64,000 bases of DNA, from assembly GCF_012952065.1 (NCBI RefSeq), contig NZ_JABCJJ010000001.1, positions 247,430 through 311,429 of the forward strand, read 5' to 3'. Of the stretch, positions 5,504 through 25,298 are shown in pieces (position 1 is the first letter of the stretch; each line of letters opens with the position of its first letter). The position numbers and the translations under genes are program-made. The notes beneath the pieces are model-generated. The model did not search any database. It was not told the origin of the DNA and was given only the letters and a program-made list of their open reading frames with translations. Source of the stretch: Cellulomonas fimi (GTDB lineage Bacteria; Actinomycetota; Actinomycetes; Actinomycetales; Cellulomonadaceae).

Positions 5504-8188
5504 GTGCCTCGGGCGGTGCGCAGCAGTCCGGAGTCGAGCGAGCTCGACGCCCTGACGCTCCAGGTGGAGCTGGCCGCCGGCGAGAACGCCGACGGTCGTC
5601 CCGCTCCGGCGGCCCGTCGGCTGCGCCCCGCGCTCGTGCGCCTGGACGCGCTGGGTCGCGGTGCCGACGTGGGCCGGGTGCGGGCGCGAGCGGTGCTCGA
5701 GCTCGCCAAGAGCGACTTCGAGATGCGCGCGGACGCCTCGGCGCAGCTCGAGCGGCTGGACCACCTCGCGGCCGACGGCGCGGGCTGGCCCGGGCTCGAA
5801 CCGGCCGTCGCGGGGCTCCGCGGCCTGCTGCACCTGCGGGCGGGCGACGTCGAGTCGTCGTTGCGCGAGCTCGACACCGCGGTGGACCAGATCGACAGCG
5901 CGGAGGTCATCGACGCCTGCTGCGCGCTCCTCAACCGCGGCGTGCTCCACCTCGAGCGCGGTGACCTGGCCCGCGCCCGTCGGGACCTGGCCGAGTGCGT
6001 GCGTCGCTCCAAGGAGGCGGACCTCGGGCTCCTCGTGTTCAAGGCGTCCCACAACCTCGGGTACCTCGAGTACCTGGCGGGTCGGCTGCCGCTGTCGCTC
6101 GCCCGGATGGAGGAGGCGTCGCAGAACGACCCGGGCGGCCCGCGCGCGATCGCGCTGCTGGACCGGGCGCGCGTCCTGGTCGAGGCGGGGCTCGTCGGCG
6201 TCGCGGACGCCACGCTCGCCGAGGCGGCCGCGATCTTCGCGGCCGACCGGCTCCCGCACGACCTCGCCGAGGCGGAGCTCGCGCGGGCCGAGTGCGCGCT
6301 GCTCCGCGCCGACCACGCGGCCGCCCAGCGGTTCGCCGCAGCGGCTCGGCGCCGGTTCGAGCGCCGAGGTGACGAGGCGTGGGCGGTGCGCGCGACGGTG
6401 CTGGAGCTGCAGGTGCAGGCCGCGGCCCTGACCCGGGAGGGTGAGGCCGTGAGCACCTCGGGCAGCAACGGCACGCGTGATCTCTCGGTCCGGCTCGTCC
6501 CCGCACCCGACGAGCTCCCGCCCGCCCTCCGCACCGCGTGGCGCCGGCTCGCCACGCGGTGCGCGCAGCTCGAGCTCGCCTGCGCGGACACCGGGCGCAC
6601 CCAGTGGGCCTACGTCGCGCGCATGCTCCGGACCGAGGCCGAGGTCACGGTGGGCAGCGGCGCCGACGCGCGCTCGCGGCTGGTCGCCCTCGGGGCCGTG
6701 CCCGCGGGCGCGCCCCTCGGTGTCCGGCTCCAGGGCCAGCGCCTGCGAGCCGAGCTGGCCCTCCGGGCGGGTGACCGGGCCCGGGCCGCGCGGCACGTGC
6801 GCGCGGGGCAGCGCGACCTGGCGGCGCACCGGGCGCGGTTCGGCTCGATCGACCTGCGGACCGCGAGCGCGGTGCACGGGGCCGCGCTCGCGGAGATCGA
6901 CCTGCGGATGGCGCTCGCGAGCGGGCGGGCCGACGTCGTGCTCGACGCCGCGGAACGCAGCCGCGCGGTCATCCGCGGGGCGCGCCGCGTCAACCCGCCC
7001 CCGGACGCGGGCACGGCGGCCCTCCTCGCGGAGCTCCGCCAGCTGCTCGAGCAGTCGCGCGAGCTCGACCGCCGGCCCGCCACCGATCCCCAGCGCGAGC
7101 GTGCGCGGCGCGAGGCGCTCCGGCTCAGGCACGCCATCCAGGCACGCTCGTGGCAGGAGGGGGACACCGGCCCGGCCGACGAGCCCGGCCGGGCGCGCGA
7201 GCTCGTCGCGATGCTCGGCGCGCACCCCGGCACGACGGTCGTGAGCGTGCTCGAGCACCGCGGCCACCTCGCCGCCGTACGCCTGACCCAGCGAGGAGCC
7301 CAGCTGGTGCCCCTCGGGCCGGCCGGCCCGCTGCGCGAGCAGGCACGTCGCGCGCACGCGGACCTCCCGGTCGTCGCGAACCCGCTCGTGCCGGCCGGCC
7401 TCCGGGCAGCCGCCGAGGGGTCGCTGCAGCGTGCGCTCGGACGGATCGACGACGCGCTGTGCGACGCGGTGGCCGCACCGGGGGAGCTCGTCGTCGTGGT
7501 CGGAGGCTGGCTCGCCGCCGTCCCGTGGTCGATGCTCCGGAGCCGGGTCGGCCGCCCGACCGTCGTGGCGCCGTCGGCCCGGCACTGGCTGACGCACGCG
7601 GTCCCACCGGGTCGGCGTCCGGTGGGCGTCCCCGGCCTGGCGGAGCAGCGGCTGAGCGCCGTCGCCGGCCCCGGTCTCCAGCACGCGCGGCTCGAGGTCG
7701 AGCAGGTCGCGCTGGGCTGGCCGGACAGCGTCGTGCTGACGGGACCGGCGGCGACCTGCGCGGAGGTCGCCGGTGTGCTGCGGGCTCCCGGCGTCGTGCA
7801 TCTCGCGGCGCACGGTCGGCACGAGACGGACAACCCGCTGTTCTCCTCGGTACGCATGGCGGACGGCCCGCTGTTCGCGCACGAGCTCGACAACGGCAGC
7901 GCCGCCCCCGAGCTCGTGCTGCTCTCGTCCTGCGAGGTGGGGCGCACGTCGGTCCGCCCGGGCGGGGAGGCGCTCGGACTGGCGAGCGTGCTGCTGCGCA
8001 TCGGTGTCGGCGCGGTCGTGGCCGCGATCGCGCCGCTGTCCGACGACGTCGCGCTCCGGGTCATGACGCGCACCCACGCGCTGCTGCGGGACGGCTGGGA
8101 CGTGGCGCGCGCCCTCGCGCAGGCCACGCAGGTCGACGCCGGCCGCGGCGCGCCGGCTCCGCTGGTCTGCTTCGGCGCCTCCGTCTGA
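5504..8188 (+). CDS. TPR-CHAT domain protein (caspase-fold protease)
   Basis: An 894-aa protein whose N-terminal ~500 residues are Leu/Ala-rich helical repeats of TPR type (for example [20 protein letters not shown] and [20 protein letters not shown]). The C-terminal CHAT domain covers roughly residues 560-890. It has the usual [17 protein letters not shown] core strand and the catalytic dyad His770 ([10 protein letters not shown]) and Cys810 (VLLSSCEVG). CHAT proteases (separase/caspase clan CD) are activated through their repeat region and cleave specific partners; in type III-E CRISPR, TPR-CHAT cleaves Csx30. There is no signal peptide. The GTG start at 5504 lies 3 nt after the upstream stop, implying translational coupling. 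The substrate is unknown; the small upstream protein is a candidate. Confidence 0.9.
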   Translation: MPRAVRSSPESSELDALTLQVELAAGENADGRPAPAARRLRPALVRLDALGRGADVGRVRARAVLELAKSDFEMRADASAQLERLDHLAADGAGWPGLEPAVAGLRGLLHLRAGDVESSLRELDTAVDQIDSAEVIDACCALLNRGVLHLERGDLARARRDLAECVRRSKEADLGLLVFKASHNLGYLEYLAGRLPLSLARMEEASQNDPGGPRAIALLDRARVLVEAGLVGVADATLAEAAAIFAADRLPHDLAEAELARAECALLRADHAAAQRFAAAARRRFERRGDEAWAVRATVLELQVQAAALTREGEAVSTSGSNGTRDLSVRLVPAPDELPPALRTAWRRLATRCAQLELACADTGRTQWAYVARMLRTEAEVTVGSGADARSRLVALGAVPAGAPLGVRLQGQRLRAELALRAGDRARAARHVRAGQRDLAAHRARFGSIDLRTASAVHGAALAEIDLRMALASGRADVVLDAAERSRAVIRGARRVNPPPDAGTAALLAELRQLLEQSRELDRRPATDPQRERARREALRLRHAIQARSWQEGDTGPADEPGRARELVAMLGAHPGTTVVSVLEHRGHLAAVRLTQRGAQLVPLGPAGPLREQARRAHADLPVVANPLVPAGLRAAAEGSLQRALGRIDDALCDAVAAPGELVVVVGGWLAAVPWSMLRSRVGRPTVVAPSARHWLTHAVPPGRRPVGVPGLAEQRLSAVAGPGLQHARLEVEQVALGWPDSVVLTGPAATCAEVAGVLRAPGVVHLAAHGRHETDNPLFSSVRMADGPLFAHELDNGSAAPELVLLSSCEVGRTSVRPGGEALGLASVLLRIGVGAVVAAIAPLSDDVALRVMTRTHALLRDGWDVARALAQATQVDAGRGAPAPLVCFGASV

Positions 8189-8222
8189 GCTCCGCCCCAC
8201 CACCATCCGACCGGTGGGTGGA

Positions 8223-8260
8223 CCGACGAGCGGGGCCCGGTCCGACGAGCGGGGCCCGGC
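8223..8260. repeat. 19-bp tandem duplication upstream of the rplJ promoter
   Basis: CCGACGAGCGGGGCCCGG occurs at 8223-8240 and again at 8242-8259 (period 19), followed by the start of a third copy (CCGACGG at 8261). It sits just upstream of the rplJ -35 element. Nothing else, apart from a weak GC-rich hairpin near 8199-8222, lies between the CHAT stop and the promoter. Confidence 0.7.
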
Positions 8261-8269
8261 CCGACGGAT

Positions 8270-8298
8270 TTGGCCGCACGGTCTCGGGCGCGTACTCT
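8270..8298 (+). promoter_or_regulatory. Putative rplJ-rplL promoter
   Basis: TTGGCC (8270-8275), 17-nt spacer, TACTCT (8293-8298). It directly precedes the L10 leader and follows the accessory operon, so rplJ-rplL probably has its own transcription start and does not depend on nusG-rplA transcription. Confidence 0.6.
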
Positions 8299-8303
8299 GG
8301 TCG

Positions 8304-8516
8304 CTGCCCAAGACCGCAGGTCGTCGGCCACCCCTTCCTCCAGGTCGGACGTGGCTGCCCGAAGTCCCGCAGCAGCGGGGGCCGGCGCAGGTGAGAGTTC
8401 AGCAGCCCGGACCATGTCCGGGTGCCGAGCCCCGCGCCTGCGCGGGGCTCTTCGTGCTTCTCCCGCTGCTCGTGACCGAGGCGACGACCCGTGGCACCAC
8501 CATCGGAAGGATTGCC
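8304..8516 (+). promoter_or_regulatory. Ribosomal protein L10 leader (rplJ 5' UTR)
   Basis: About 210 nt of structured leader precede rplJ. It has the features expected of the L10-leader family: GACCGCAGGTCGTCGG near its 5' end, a long paired region, and GCCGGCGCAGGTGAGAG near 8382-8398. In this family the L10(L12)4 complex binds the leader and reduces expression of rplJ-rplL. The 3' part contains a strong hairpin (8427-8450). Assignment rests on position and sequence resemblance; a covariance-model search would settle it. Confidence 0.7.
8427..8450 (+). terminator. Attenuator-type hairpin in the L10 leader
   Basis: A perfect 11-bp palindrome (8427-8437 with 8440-8450; realistic stem 10 bp with a 4-nt loop) is followed by TTCGTGCTTCT. 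It lies 66 nt before the rplJ start, which suits a leader attenuator. Confidence 0.6.
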
Positions 8517-9056
8517 ATGGCGAGGCCGGACAAGGCAGCCGCAGTCGCCGAGCTCACGGACCAGTTCCGCGACTCGAACGCGGCCGTGCTGACCGAGTAC
8601 CGCGGGCTCACCGTCGCCCAGCTCAAGCAGCTGCGGCGCGCGCTCAGCGGCAACGCAACCTACGCCGTGGTGAAGAACACGCTGACCGCCATCGCGGCCA
8701 AGGAGGCGGGCGTCGACGGACTCGACGCGCACCTCGCCGGCCCCTCGGCGATCGCCTTCGTGACCGGTGACCCGGTCGAGGCGGCCAAGGGTCTGCGTGA
8801 CTTCGCCAAGGCGAACCCTGCACTGGTCATCAAGGGCGGTGTCCTCGAGGGACGCACCCTGACCGCTGCGGAGGTCACCAAGCTCGCGGACCTCGAGTCC
8901 CGTGAGGTCCTGCTGGCCAAGGCGGCCGGCGTGTTCAAGGCGTCGCTGTTCCAGGCGGCGTACCTCTTCACGGCGCCCACGGCCCAGGCCGTGCGCACCA
9001 TCGACGCCCTGCGCGAGAAGACGCAGGGCTCGGCGCCTGCAGAAGACGCTGCCTGA
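8517..9056 (+). CDS. rplJ: 50S ribosomal protein L10
   Basis: L10 anchors the L7/L12 stalk to the GTPase-associated centre and autoregulates the operon. The 179-aa product starts [17 protein letters not shown] and has the family motif [16 protein letters not shown]. The ATG at 8517 is preceded by GGAAGG (8505-8510). The frame is open further upstream only through the leader, so longer starts are rejected. The C-terminal helix (residues ~135-165) binds L12 dimers. rplL follows after 84 nt. Confidence 0.98.
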   Translation: MARPDKAAAVAELTDQFRDSNAAVLTEYRGLTVAQLKQLRRALSGNATYAVVKNTLTAIAAKEAGVDGLDAHLAGPSAIAFVTGDPVEAAKGLRDFAKANPALVIKGGVLEGRTLTAAEVTKLADLESREVLLAKAAGVFKASLFQAAYLFTAPTAQAVRTIDALREKTQGSAPAEDAA

Positions 9057-9140
9057 GCCGACCGGCTCAAGCGCACCACAACCCGCCCGACGCCAGGCCA
9101 CCCGCCCGGCTCCGGGAGACGACACGGAAGGAACGCCACC

Positions 9141-9533
9141 ATGGCGAAGCTCACGACCGACGAGCTGATCAACGCTTTCAAGGAGCTCACGCTCATCGAG
9201 CTCTCCGACTTCGTGAAGGCCTTCGAGGAGACCTTCGAGGTCACCGCGGCCGCCCCCGTCGCCGCGGCTGCTGCCCCGGCCGCCGGTGGCGGTGCGGCTG
9301 AGGCCGCCGCCGAGGAGGAGAAGGACGAGTTCGACGTCGTCCTCGAGGCCGCCGGCGAGAAGAAGATCCAGGTCATCAAGGAGGTGCGCGTGCTCACCAG
9401 CCTGGGCCTCAAGGAGGCCAAGGACCTGGTCGACGCCGCCCCCAAGGCCGTGCTCGAGGGTGTCAACAAGGAGGCCGCCGAGAAGGCCAAGGGCCAGCTC
9501 GAGGCTGCCGGCGCCACCGTCACCGTCAAGTGA
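9141..9533 (+). CDS. rplL: 50S ribosomal protein L7/L12
   Basis: L7/L12 is the multicopy stalk protein that recruits EF-Tu and EF-G and stimulates their GTPase activity. The 130-aa product has the N-terminal dimerisation domain ([19 protein letters not shown]), an Ala/Gly/Glu-rich hinge around residues 35-60, and the C-terminal factor-binding domain ([28 protein letters not shown]). A clear terminator follows at 9625-9657. Confidence 0.98.
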   Translation: MAKLTTDELINAFKELTLIELSDFVKAFEETFEVTAAAPVAAAAAPAAGGGAAEAAAEEEKDEFDVVLEAAGEKKIQVIKEVRVLTSLGLKEAKDLVDAAPKAVLEGVNKEAAEKAKGQLEAAGATVTVK

Positions 9534-9624
9534 CGGTCGAGTGACCGTCGACTGACCGGCGACTGACACCGCGCCCGCACGGGCGCTCGTAGTACCGAGG
9601 TCTCCCCCGGAGGCCTGCAGAAGT

Positions 9625-9657
9625 CGAGGCCCGCACCCTTCTCGGGTGCGGGCCTCG
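9625..9657 (+). terminator. rplL terminator
   Basis: A perfect 14-bp stem (9625-9638 with 9644-9657) with loop TTCTC lies 91 nt after the rplL stop and only 6 nt before the rpoB -35 element. It separates rplJL from rpoBC transcription at least in part. Confidence 0.8.
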
Positions 9658-9663
9658 TGCTCG

Positions 9664-9693
9664 TTGGACAGCCCTCACCGGACCGGCTATGCT
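9664..9693 (+). promoter_or_regulatory. Putative rpoBC promoter
   Basis: TTGGAC (9664-9669), 18-nt spacer, TATGCT (9688-9693). It gives a leader of about 145 nt before the rpoB TTG start. The 310-nt rplL-rpoB gap holds this promoter and the rplL terminator but no gene. Confidence 0.65.
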
Positions 9694-9843
9694 AGCGCTT
9701 TGCGCTGGCCTGTGCCCGCGACCCCGAATAACCCGACCACTCCTGACGTCCTCGTGCGCGACGTCCGGACGGTCCGAGGCCGGGGGGTCGCGCCCCGCCG
9801 GGCCCTGCGCAGCGTGCACTCGATCCGCAGGGAAGGACCCCTC

Positions 9844-13347
<3,504 letters not shown>

Positions 13348-13353
13348 CCTCGG

Positions 13354-13389
13354 CCCCGGCGCCGCAGCCCCTCAGGGGCGGCGCCGGGG
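13354..13389 (+). other. Hairpin in the rpoB-rpoC gap
   Basis: A perfect 12-bp stem (13354-13365 with 13378-13389) with an internal CCCC-TCA-GGGG alternative starts 7 nt after the rpoB stop. There is no T-run. It could be a partial terminator, a processing site or an mRNA stabiliser tuning the rpoB:rpoC ratio. Confidence 0.5.
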
Positions 13390-13464
13390 ACCGTCACGTA
13401 GCTCCTTATCACCGTCGGACCCCCGCTGAGGCCGGGTGCCGGCAAGCGAAGGAAGTAGGACCCC

Positions 13465-17340
<3,876 letters not shown>

Positions 17341-17359
17341 GCCCGAGCGCCTGATCAGG

Positions 17360-17399
17360 TCGGTCCCCGGCGCGCCGTGCGCGGCGCGCCGGGGACCGA
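17360..17399 (+). terminator. rpoBC terminator
   Basis: A perfect 18-bp stem (17360-17377 with 17382-17399) and tetraloop TGCG, 20 nt after the rpoC stop. It ends the rpoBC transcript before the rpsL promoter. Confidence 0.85.
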
Positions 17400-17420
17400 C
17401 GTGCATCACACCGCGTCTTT

Positions 17421-17449
17421 TTGACGCCTCGGGCGCGTGCGAGTAACGT
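17421..17449 (+). promoter_or_regulatory. Putative str-operon (rpsL) promoter
   Basis: TTGACG (17421-17426), 17-nt spacer, TAACGT (17444-17449): a near-consensus pair just downstream of the rpoC terminator. Confidence 0.75.
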
Positions 17450-17735
17450 TGTCGACCGTGCCCGCGTCGTCGGGCCCTCGTGTGTGCACTGCGATCTGCG
17501 CCTGCTCCGGCAGCGGCAGGCCGGTGCCGGGTGGTGGATCTCCCTCCCTCGTGCGCGAACACCTCACCGTCTCTGGCGTCGGGGGTGGACGCCGCGACCG
17601 GATGGCGCGACACGCCCGGGTGCGTGGGCCGGTGCGGGACTCAAGACCTCCGGGTCGGCCCACCGGGTCGGTCCGACCGGGCCGGACAAGGATCCGGCCG
17701 ACCAGAGATCCACCTCGAACAGACACGGAGACGTA
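17450..17735 (+). other. Long rpsL leader
   Basis: About 280 nt separate the putative promoter from the rpsL GTG. No gene is supported in it. The sequence is GC-rich and could fold, but no known leader class was recognised. The ribosome-binding site is CGGAG at 17726-17730. Confidence 0.4.
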
Positions 17736-18110
17736 GTGCCTACGATCCAGCAGCTGGTCCGCAAGGGCCGGCAGGCCAAGGCCACCAAGTCGAAGACCCC
17801 GGCGCTCAAGGGCAGCCCGCAGCGGCGCGGTGTGTGCACCCGCGTGTACACGACCACCCCGAAGAAGCCGAACTCGGCCCTTCGCAAGGTCGCGCGCGTC
17901 AAGCTCTCGAGCCAGATCGAGGTCACGGCCTACATCCCCGGCGTCGGCCACAACCTGCAGGAGCACTCGATCGTGCTCGTCCGCGGTGGTCGTGTGAAGG
18001 ACCTCCCGGGCGTCCGCTACAAGATCGTCCGCGGTGCGCTCGACACGCAGGGCGTGAAGAACCGCAAGCAGGCGCGCAGCCGCTACGGCGCGAAGAAGGG
18101 CGGCAACTGA
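17736..18110 (+). CDS. rpsL: 30S ribosomal protein S12
   Basis: S12 sits at the decoding centre and affects fidelity. The 124 aa equal the E. coli length. The streptomycin-resistance positions Lys43 ([11 protein letters not shown]) and Lys88 ([12 protein letters not shown]) are wild type. GTG at 17736 gives the canonical [12 protein letters not shown]-terminus. The stop overlaps the rpsG ATG by one base. Confidence 0.99.
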   Translation: MPTIQQLVRKGRQAKATKSKTPALKGSPQRRGVCTRVYTTTPKKPNSALRKVARVKLSSQIEVTAYIPGVGHNLQEHSIVLVRGGRVKDLPGVRYKIVRGALDTQGVKNRKQARSRYGAKKGGN

Positions 18111-18580
18111 TGCCTCGCAAGGGTCCGGCCCCGAAGCGGCCGCTCGTCATCGACCCGGTCTACGGATCGCCGGTCGTCACGCAGCTCATCAACAAGGTCC
18201 TCCTGGACGGCAAGAAGTCCGTCGCCGAGGCCATCGTCTACGGCGCCCTCGAGGGCGTGCGCGAGAAGACCAGCGGTGACCCCGTCGTCGTCCTCAAGCG
18301 CGCGCTCGAGAACGTGCGCCCGGCGCTCGAGGTCAAGTCCCGCCGCGTCGGCGGCGCGACCTACCAGGTGCCGGTCGAGGTCCGTCCCGTGCGGTCGACC
18401 ACGCTCGCCCTGCGCTGGCTCACCGACTTCTCGCGCGCCCGTCGCGAGAAGACGATGACCGAGCGGCTCATGAACGAGATCCTCGACGCGAGCAACGGCC
18501 TGGGCGCCGCGGTCAAGCGTCGCGAGGACATGCACAAGATGGCAGAGTCCAACAAGGCGTTCGCGCACTACCGCTGGTGA
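18110..18580 (+). CDS. rpsG: 30S ribosomal protein S7
   Basis: S7 nucleates the 30S head by binding the 3' domain of 16S rRNA and lies near the E site. 156 aa, the usual bacterial length, starting [12 protein letters not shown]. The motif [14 protein letters not shown] is characteristic. The ATG overlaps the rpsL stop (TGATG), implying translational coupling. Confidence 0.99.
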   Translation: MPRKGPAPKRPLVIDPVYGSPVVTQLINKVLLDGKKSVAEAIVYGALEGVREKTSGDPVVVLKRALENVRPALEVKSRRVGGATYQVPVEVRPVRSTTLALRWLTDFSRARREKTMTERLMNEILDASNGLGAAVKRREDMHKMAESNKAFAHYRW

Positions 18581-18588
18581 CCCCGGCC

Positions 18589-18614
18589 GCGCCGCCGGGG
18601 GCACCCGGCGGCGC
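18589..18614 (+). other. Hairpin between rpsG and fusA
   Basis: An 11-bp perfect stem (18589-18599 with 18604-18614) with loop GGCA, 8 nt after the rpsG stop and 29 nt before fusA. Without a T-run it is more likely a partial attenuator or mRNA-stability element than a full terminator. Confidence 0.45.
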
Positions 18615-18643
18615 CATCCCCATGCTTTGAGAAGGGCGACAAC

Positions 18644-20746
<2,103 letters not shown>

Positions 20747-20868
20747 GTCCCACTGGTCGAGACCAGCAGTTCCACAACAACCGACCGGTAGGACCGAACG
20801 CCCGGCAGGTGTCACCATGACTCCTGCATCGTTCGGCAGATCACTACCTTGAGTCCGAGGAGGACACA

Positions 20869-22062
20869 GTGGGCAAGGCCAAGTTCGAGCGGAGCAAGCC
20901 GCACGTCAACATCGGGACCATCGGTCACGTCGACCACGGCAAGACGACGCTGACGGCAGCGATCTCGAAGGTGCTGCACGACAAGTTCCCCGACCTGAAC
21001 CCCTTCACGCCGTTCGACCAGATCGACAAGGCGCCCGAAGAGAAGCAGCGCGGCATCACGATCAACATCTCGCACGTCGAGTACCAGACGGAGAAGCGTC
21101 ACTACGCCCACGTCGACGCGCCCGGCCACGCGGACTACATCAAGAACATGATCACGGGTGCGGCGCAGATGGACGGCGCCATCCTCGTGGTCGCGGCGAC
21201 CGACGGCCCGATGGCCCAGACGCGTGAGCACGTCCTGCTCGCCCGCCAGGTCGGCGTTCCGTACCTGCTCGTCGCGCTCAACAAGTCGGACATGGTCGAC
21301 GACGAGGAGATCCTCGAGCTCGTCGAGGTCGAGGTCCGCGAGCTGCTCAGCGCCCAGGGCTTCGACGGCGACAACGTCCCCGTGGTCCAGGTCTCGGGCC
21401 TCAAGGCGCTCGAGGGTGACCCGAAGTGGGTCCAGTCCGTCTCCGACCTCATGGACGCCGTCGACGAGAGCGTCCCGGACCCGGTCCGTGACATCGACAA
21501 GCCGTTCCTCATGCCCATCGAGGACGTCTTCACGATCACCGGTCGTGGCACGGTCGTCACCGGCCGCGTGGAGCGCGGCAAGCTCAAGGTGAACGAGGAG
21601 GTGGAGATCGTCGGCATCAAGGAGAAGGCGATCAAGACCACCGTCACCGGCGTCGAGATGTTCCGCAAGCTGCTCGACTACGCCGAGGCGGGCGAGAACG
21701 TCGGTCTGCTCCTGCGTGGCACGAAGCGCGAGGAGGTCGAGCGCGGCCAGGTCGTCGTGAAGCCCGGCTCGATCACGCCGCACACGGACTTCGAGGCGCA
21801 GGTCTACATCCTCGCCAAGGACGAGGGCGGGCGTCACAACCCGTTCTACGCGAACTACCGTCCGCAGTTCTACTTCCGCACCACCGACGTCACCGGCGTC
21901 ATCACGCTGCCCGAGGGCACCGAGATGGTCATGCCGGGCGACAACACCGAGATGACGGTCGCGCTGATCCAGCCGATCGCCATGGAGGAGGGCCTCGGCT
22001 TCGCCATCCGTGAGGGTGGTCGCACCGTCGGCTCCGGCAAGGTCACCAAGATCATCAAGTGA
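20869..22062 (+). CDS. tuf: Elongation factor Tu
   Basis: EF-Tu delivers aminoacyl-tRNA to the ribosome. The 397-aa product has G1 GHVDHGKT (residues 19-26), [12 protein letters not shown] and NKSDMV. The GTG at 20869 is preceded by GAGGAGGA. The gap before it contains a small CTGGTC/GACCAG palindrome of unclear function. A strong terminator follows. Confidence 0.99.
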   Translation: MGKAKFERSKPHVNIGTIGHVDHGKTTLTAAISKVLHDKFPDLNPFTPFDQIDKAPEEKQRGITINISHVEYQTEKRHYAHVDAPGHADYIKNMITGAAQMDGAILVVAATDGPMAQTREHVLLARQVGVPYLLVALNKSDMVDDEEILELVEVEVRELLSAQGFDGDNVPVVQVSGLKALEGDPKWVQSVSDLMDAVDESVPDPVRDIDKPFLMPIEDVFTITGRGTVVTGRVERGKLKVNEEVEIVGIKEKAIKTTVTGVEMFRKLLDYAEAGENVGLLLRGTKREEVERGQVVVKPGSITPHTDFEAQVYILAKDEGGRHNPFYANYRPQFYFRTTDVTGVITLPEGTEMVMPGDNTEMTVALIQPIAMEEGLGFAIREGGRTVGSGKVTKIIK

Positions 22063-22068
22063 TCGCGC

Positions 22069-22101
22069 GGCAGGGCCCGGGCACTGCGCCCGGGCCCTGC
22101 C
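22069..22101 (+). terminator. tuf terminator
   Basis: A perfect 14-bp stem (22069-22082 with 22088-22101) with loop ACTGC, 6 nt after the tuf stop. It marks the end of the str operon. Confidence 0.8.
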
Positions 22102-22143
22102 CATGTCCGCCCGAGGGCCGATCCGGATCGCTGACGGCCCGGA

Positions 22144-22173
22144 TTGGTCATGGCGGTCGGAATCTGGCACACT
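22144..22173 (+). promoter_or_regulatory. Putative S10-operon promoter
   Basis: TTGGTC (22144-22149), 18-nt spacer, CACACT (22168-22173). This would give a leader of about 230 nt before rpsJ. No gene is supported in that leader (22180-22410), which ends in a purine-rich GAGAGAGAG ribosome-binding region. Confidence 0.5.
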
Positions 22174-22410
22174 AGCCAGGTTGCCCGGCGAGAGTAGATG
22201 GCGCGCGCGAGCGTGTCGTCAGCTGCCGAGGCGCACAGACGTTGAGGGCTCAGCGGACCCCGGGGTCACCCGGTGGCCGAGTCCAGACAGCATCCAACGA
22301 CCTCGCACCGCGAACAGGTGTGCAGCCCGAAGGTGTGTCCGCGAAACGCGACACGCCCGAGTGCGGGGGTCGGACAGCCAGCGGTTCGAGAGAGAGAGTC
22401 AGACGACGCC

Positions 22411-22719
22411 ATGGCGGGACAGAAGATCCGCATCCGGCTCAAGTCCTACGACCACGAGGTCATCGACAGCTCGGCGCGCAAGATCGTCGACACGGTGACG
22501 CGCGCTGGTGCGACGGTCGTGGGCCCGGTGCCGCTCCCGACGGAGAAGAACGTCTTCGTCGTCATCCGGTCGCCCCACAAGTACAAGGACAGCCGCGAGC
22601 ACTTCGAGATGCGCACGCACAAGCGGCTCATCGACATCATCGATCCCACGCCGAAGGCGGTCGACTCGCTCATGCGCCTCGACCTGCCGGCCGACGTGAA
22701 CATCGAGATCAAGCTCTGA
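22411..22719 (+). CDS. rpsJ: 30S ribosomal protein S10
   Basis: S10 is part of the 30S head and, as NusE, pairs with NusB/NusG in antitermination and coupling. 102 aa (E. coli 103), starting [19 protein letters not shown]. It is the first gene of the S10 operon. A longer in-frame start at 22273 is rejected because the conserved N-terminus begins at the ATG at 22411. Confidence 0.99.
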   Translation: MAGQKIRIRLKSYDHEVIDSSARKIVDTVTRAGATVVGPVPLPTEKNVFVVIRSPHKYKDSREHFEMRTHKRLIDIIDPTPKAVDSLMRLDLPADVNIEIKL

Positions 22720-22741
22720 AGCTGGGAAGGAACTGATCACG

Positions 22742-23401
22742 ATGACCACCCAGCAGAACGCGCGCGCCGTCACGGCCGTGCTCGGCACCAAGCTCGGCAT
22801 GACGCAGGTGTGGGACGCCAACGGGCGTCTCGTCCCCGTCACCGTCGTGCAGGTCGGCACGAACGTCGTCACGCAGGTGCGCACCGCTGACGCGGACGGC
22901 TACGCCGCGGTCCAGCTGGCCTACGGCCAGATCGACCCGCGCAAGGTGAGCCAGCCGCTCAAGGGCCACTTCGAGAAGGCTGGGGTCACCCCCCGCCGGC
23001 ACGTCGCCGAGGTCCGGACGTCCGACGCGGCCGAGTTCGCGCTCGGCCAGGAGATCACCGCGGAGGCCTTCGAGGTCGGCGCGACGGTCGACGTCACGGG
23101 CACGACCAAGGGCAAGGGCACTGCCGGCGTCATGAAGCGTCACGGCTTCGCCGGCGTCGGCGCGTCCCACGGTTCGCACCGCAACCACCGCAAGCCGGGC
23201 TCGATCGGTGGGGCCTCGACCCCGTCGCGCGTGTTCAAGGGCCTGCGCATGGCGGGACGGATGGGATTCGACCGCCAGACCACCCAGAACCTGACCGTGC
23301 ACGCGGTCGACGCCGAGAAGGGTCTGCTGCTCGTCAAGGGCGCAGTGCCCGGCCCCAAGGGCGGCGTCGTCCTGGTGCGCTCCGCCGCGAAGGGAGCATG
23401 A
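22742..23401 (+). CDS. rplC: 50S ribosomal protein L3
   Basis: L3 is an early-assembly protein whose extension reaches the peptidyl-transferase centre. 219 aa (E. coli 209), with the conserved [12 protein letters not shown] start and [20 protein letters not shown] loop. A GGAAGGA site precedes the ATG. rplD starts 4 nt after its stop. Confidence 0.99.
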   Translation: MTTQQNARAVTAVLGTKLGMTQVWDANGRLVPVTVVQVGTNVVTQVRTADADGYAAVQLAYGQIDPRKVSQPLKGHFEKAGVTPRRHVAEVRTSDAAEFALGQEITAEAFEVGATVDVTGTTKGKGTAGVMKRHGFAGVGASHGSHRNHRKPGSIGGASTPSRVFKGLRMAGRMGFDRQTTQNLTVHAVDAEKGLLLVKGAVPGPKGGVVLVRSAAKGA

Positions 23402-23405
23402 CACC

Positions 23406-24116
23406 GTGGCTGACACCGCACTGACCGTCGACGTCATCGACGCGTCCGGCAAGAAGGCCGGCAGCGCCGACCTCCCCGCCGAGGTGTTCGACGTCCAGAC
23501 GAACATCCCGCTCATCCACCAGGTCGTCGTGGCGCAGCTCGCCGCGGCGCGCCAGGGCACCCACGACACGAAGAGCCGTGGCGAGGTCCGTGGTGGCGGC
23601 CGCAAGCCGTACAAGCAGAAGGGCACCGGCCGCGCCCGTCAGGGCTCGACGCGCGCCCCGCAGTTCGCCGGCGGCGGGGTCGTCCACGGCCCGACGCCGC
23701 GCGACTACTCCCAGCGGACCCCGAAGAAGATGAAGTCCGCGGCGCTCCGCGGTGCTCTCTCGGACCGCGCCCGCGCCGGTCGCGTGCACGTCGTCACCGG
23801 GTTCGCCCCGGGCGAGGCGCCCTCGACCAAGACGGCCCTCGAGGTGCTCTCGCGGCTCTCCGGCCGCAAGCACGTCCTCGTGGTCGTCGAGCGTCAGGAC
23901 GAGATCACCTGGAAGTCGCTCCGCAACGTCGAGCGGGTCCACCTCCTGGTCGCCGACCAGCTGAACACCTACGACGTCCTCGTCTCGGACGACGTCGTCT
24001 TCACGCAGGGCGCGCTCGACGCGTTCCTGGCGGGCCCGGCCACCGGCCGCTCGGCGACGGCGGTCGCCACGTCGAGCGAGGCGACCGAGGTCGACATCGA
24101 GGAGGACGCCAAGTGA
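23406..24116 (+). CDS. rplD: 50S ribosomal protein L4
   Basis: L4 lines the exit tunnel with a long loop; in E. coli it also represses the S10 operon. 236 aa, longer than E. coli (201) because of a short acidic C-terminal tail ([16 protein letters not shown]). The tunnel loop [19 protein letters not shown] is intact. Start is GTG at 23406. The end overlaps the rplW start by 4 nt. Confidence 0.98.
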   Translation: MADTALTVDVIDASGKKAGSADLPAEVFDVQTNIPLIHQVVVAQLAAARQGTHDTKSRGEVRGGGRKPYKQKGTGRARQGSTRAPQFAGGGVVHGPTPRDYSQRTPKKMKSAALRGALSDRARAGRVHVVTGFAPGEAPSTKTALEVLSRLSGRKHVLVVVERQDEITWKSLRNVERVHLLVADQLNTYDVLVSDDVVFTQGALDAFLAGPATGRSATAVATSSEATEVDIEEDAK

Positions 24117-24415
24117 CCACCGTGGCCAAGGACCCCCGCGACATCCTGATCGCGCCGGTCGTCTCGGAGAAGAGTTACGGGCTGCTCGACGAGGGGAAGT
24201 ACACCTTCGTCGTGGACCCGCGCGCCAACAAGACGGAGATCAAGGTCGCCATCGAGCAGATCTTCTCCGTCAAGGTCGCCAGCGTGAACACGATCAACCG
24301 CAAGGGCAAGACGCGGCGGACGAAGTTCGGCATGGGCAAGCGCAAGGACACCAAGCGTGCCATCGTCACCCTCCGCGAGGGCTCGATCGACATCTTCGGC
24401 GGACCGGTCGGCTGA
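24113..24415 (+). CDS. rplW: 50S ribosomal protein L23
   Basis: L23 lies at the tunnel exit and docks trigger factor and SRP. 100 aa if GTG 24113 is used (GTGA overlap with rplD); an alternative GTG at 24122 gives [20 protein letters not shown]. The loop [20 protein letters not shown] is typical. Confidence 0.97.
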   Translation: MTTVAKDPRDILIAPVVSEKSYGLLDEGKYTFVVDPRANKTEIKVAIEQIFSVKVASVNTINRKGKTRRTKFGMGKRKDTKRAIVTLREGSIDIFGGPVG

Positions 24416-24447
24416 GCCGGTCGAGAGCAGATTGAGGACATACCCCC

Positions 24448-25284
<837 letters not shown>

Positions 25285-25298
25285 TAGGGAGCCGACAG

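Noticed and set aside
4380..8188. A true type III-E CRISPR locus
   Set aside because: No gRAMP/Cas7-11, no array and no adaptation genes are found. Only the protease/sigma logic is similar.
5030..8311. 1093-codon minus-strand open frame opposite the CHAT gene
   Set aside because: Arg/Gly-rich shadow frame caused by high GC at third positions; no domain, and the plus frame has a clear CHAT domain.
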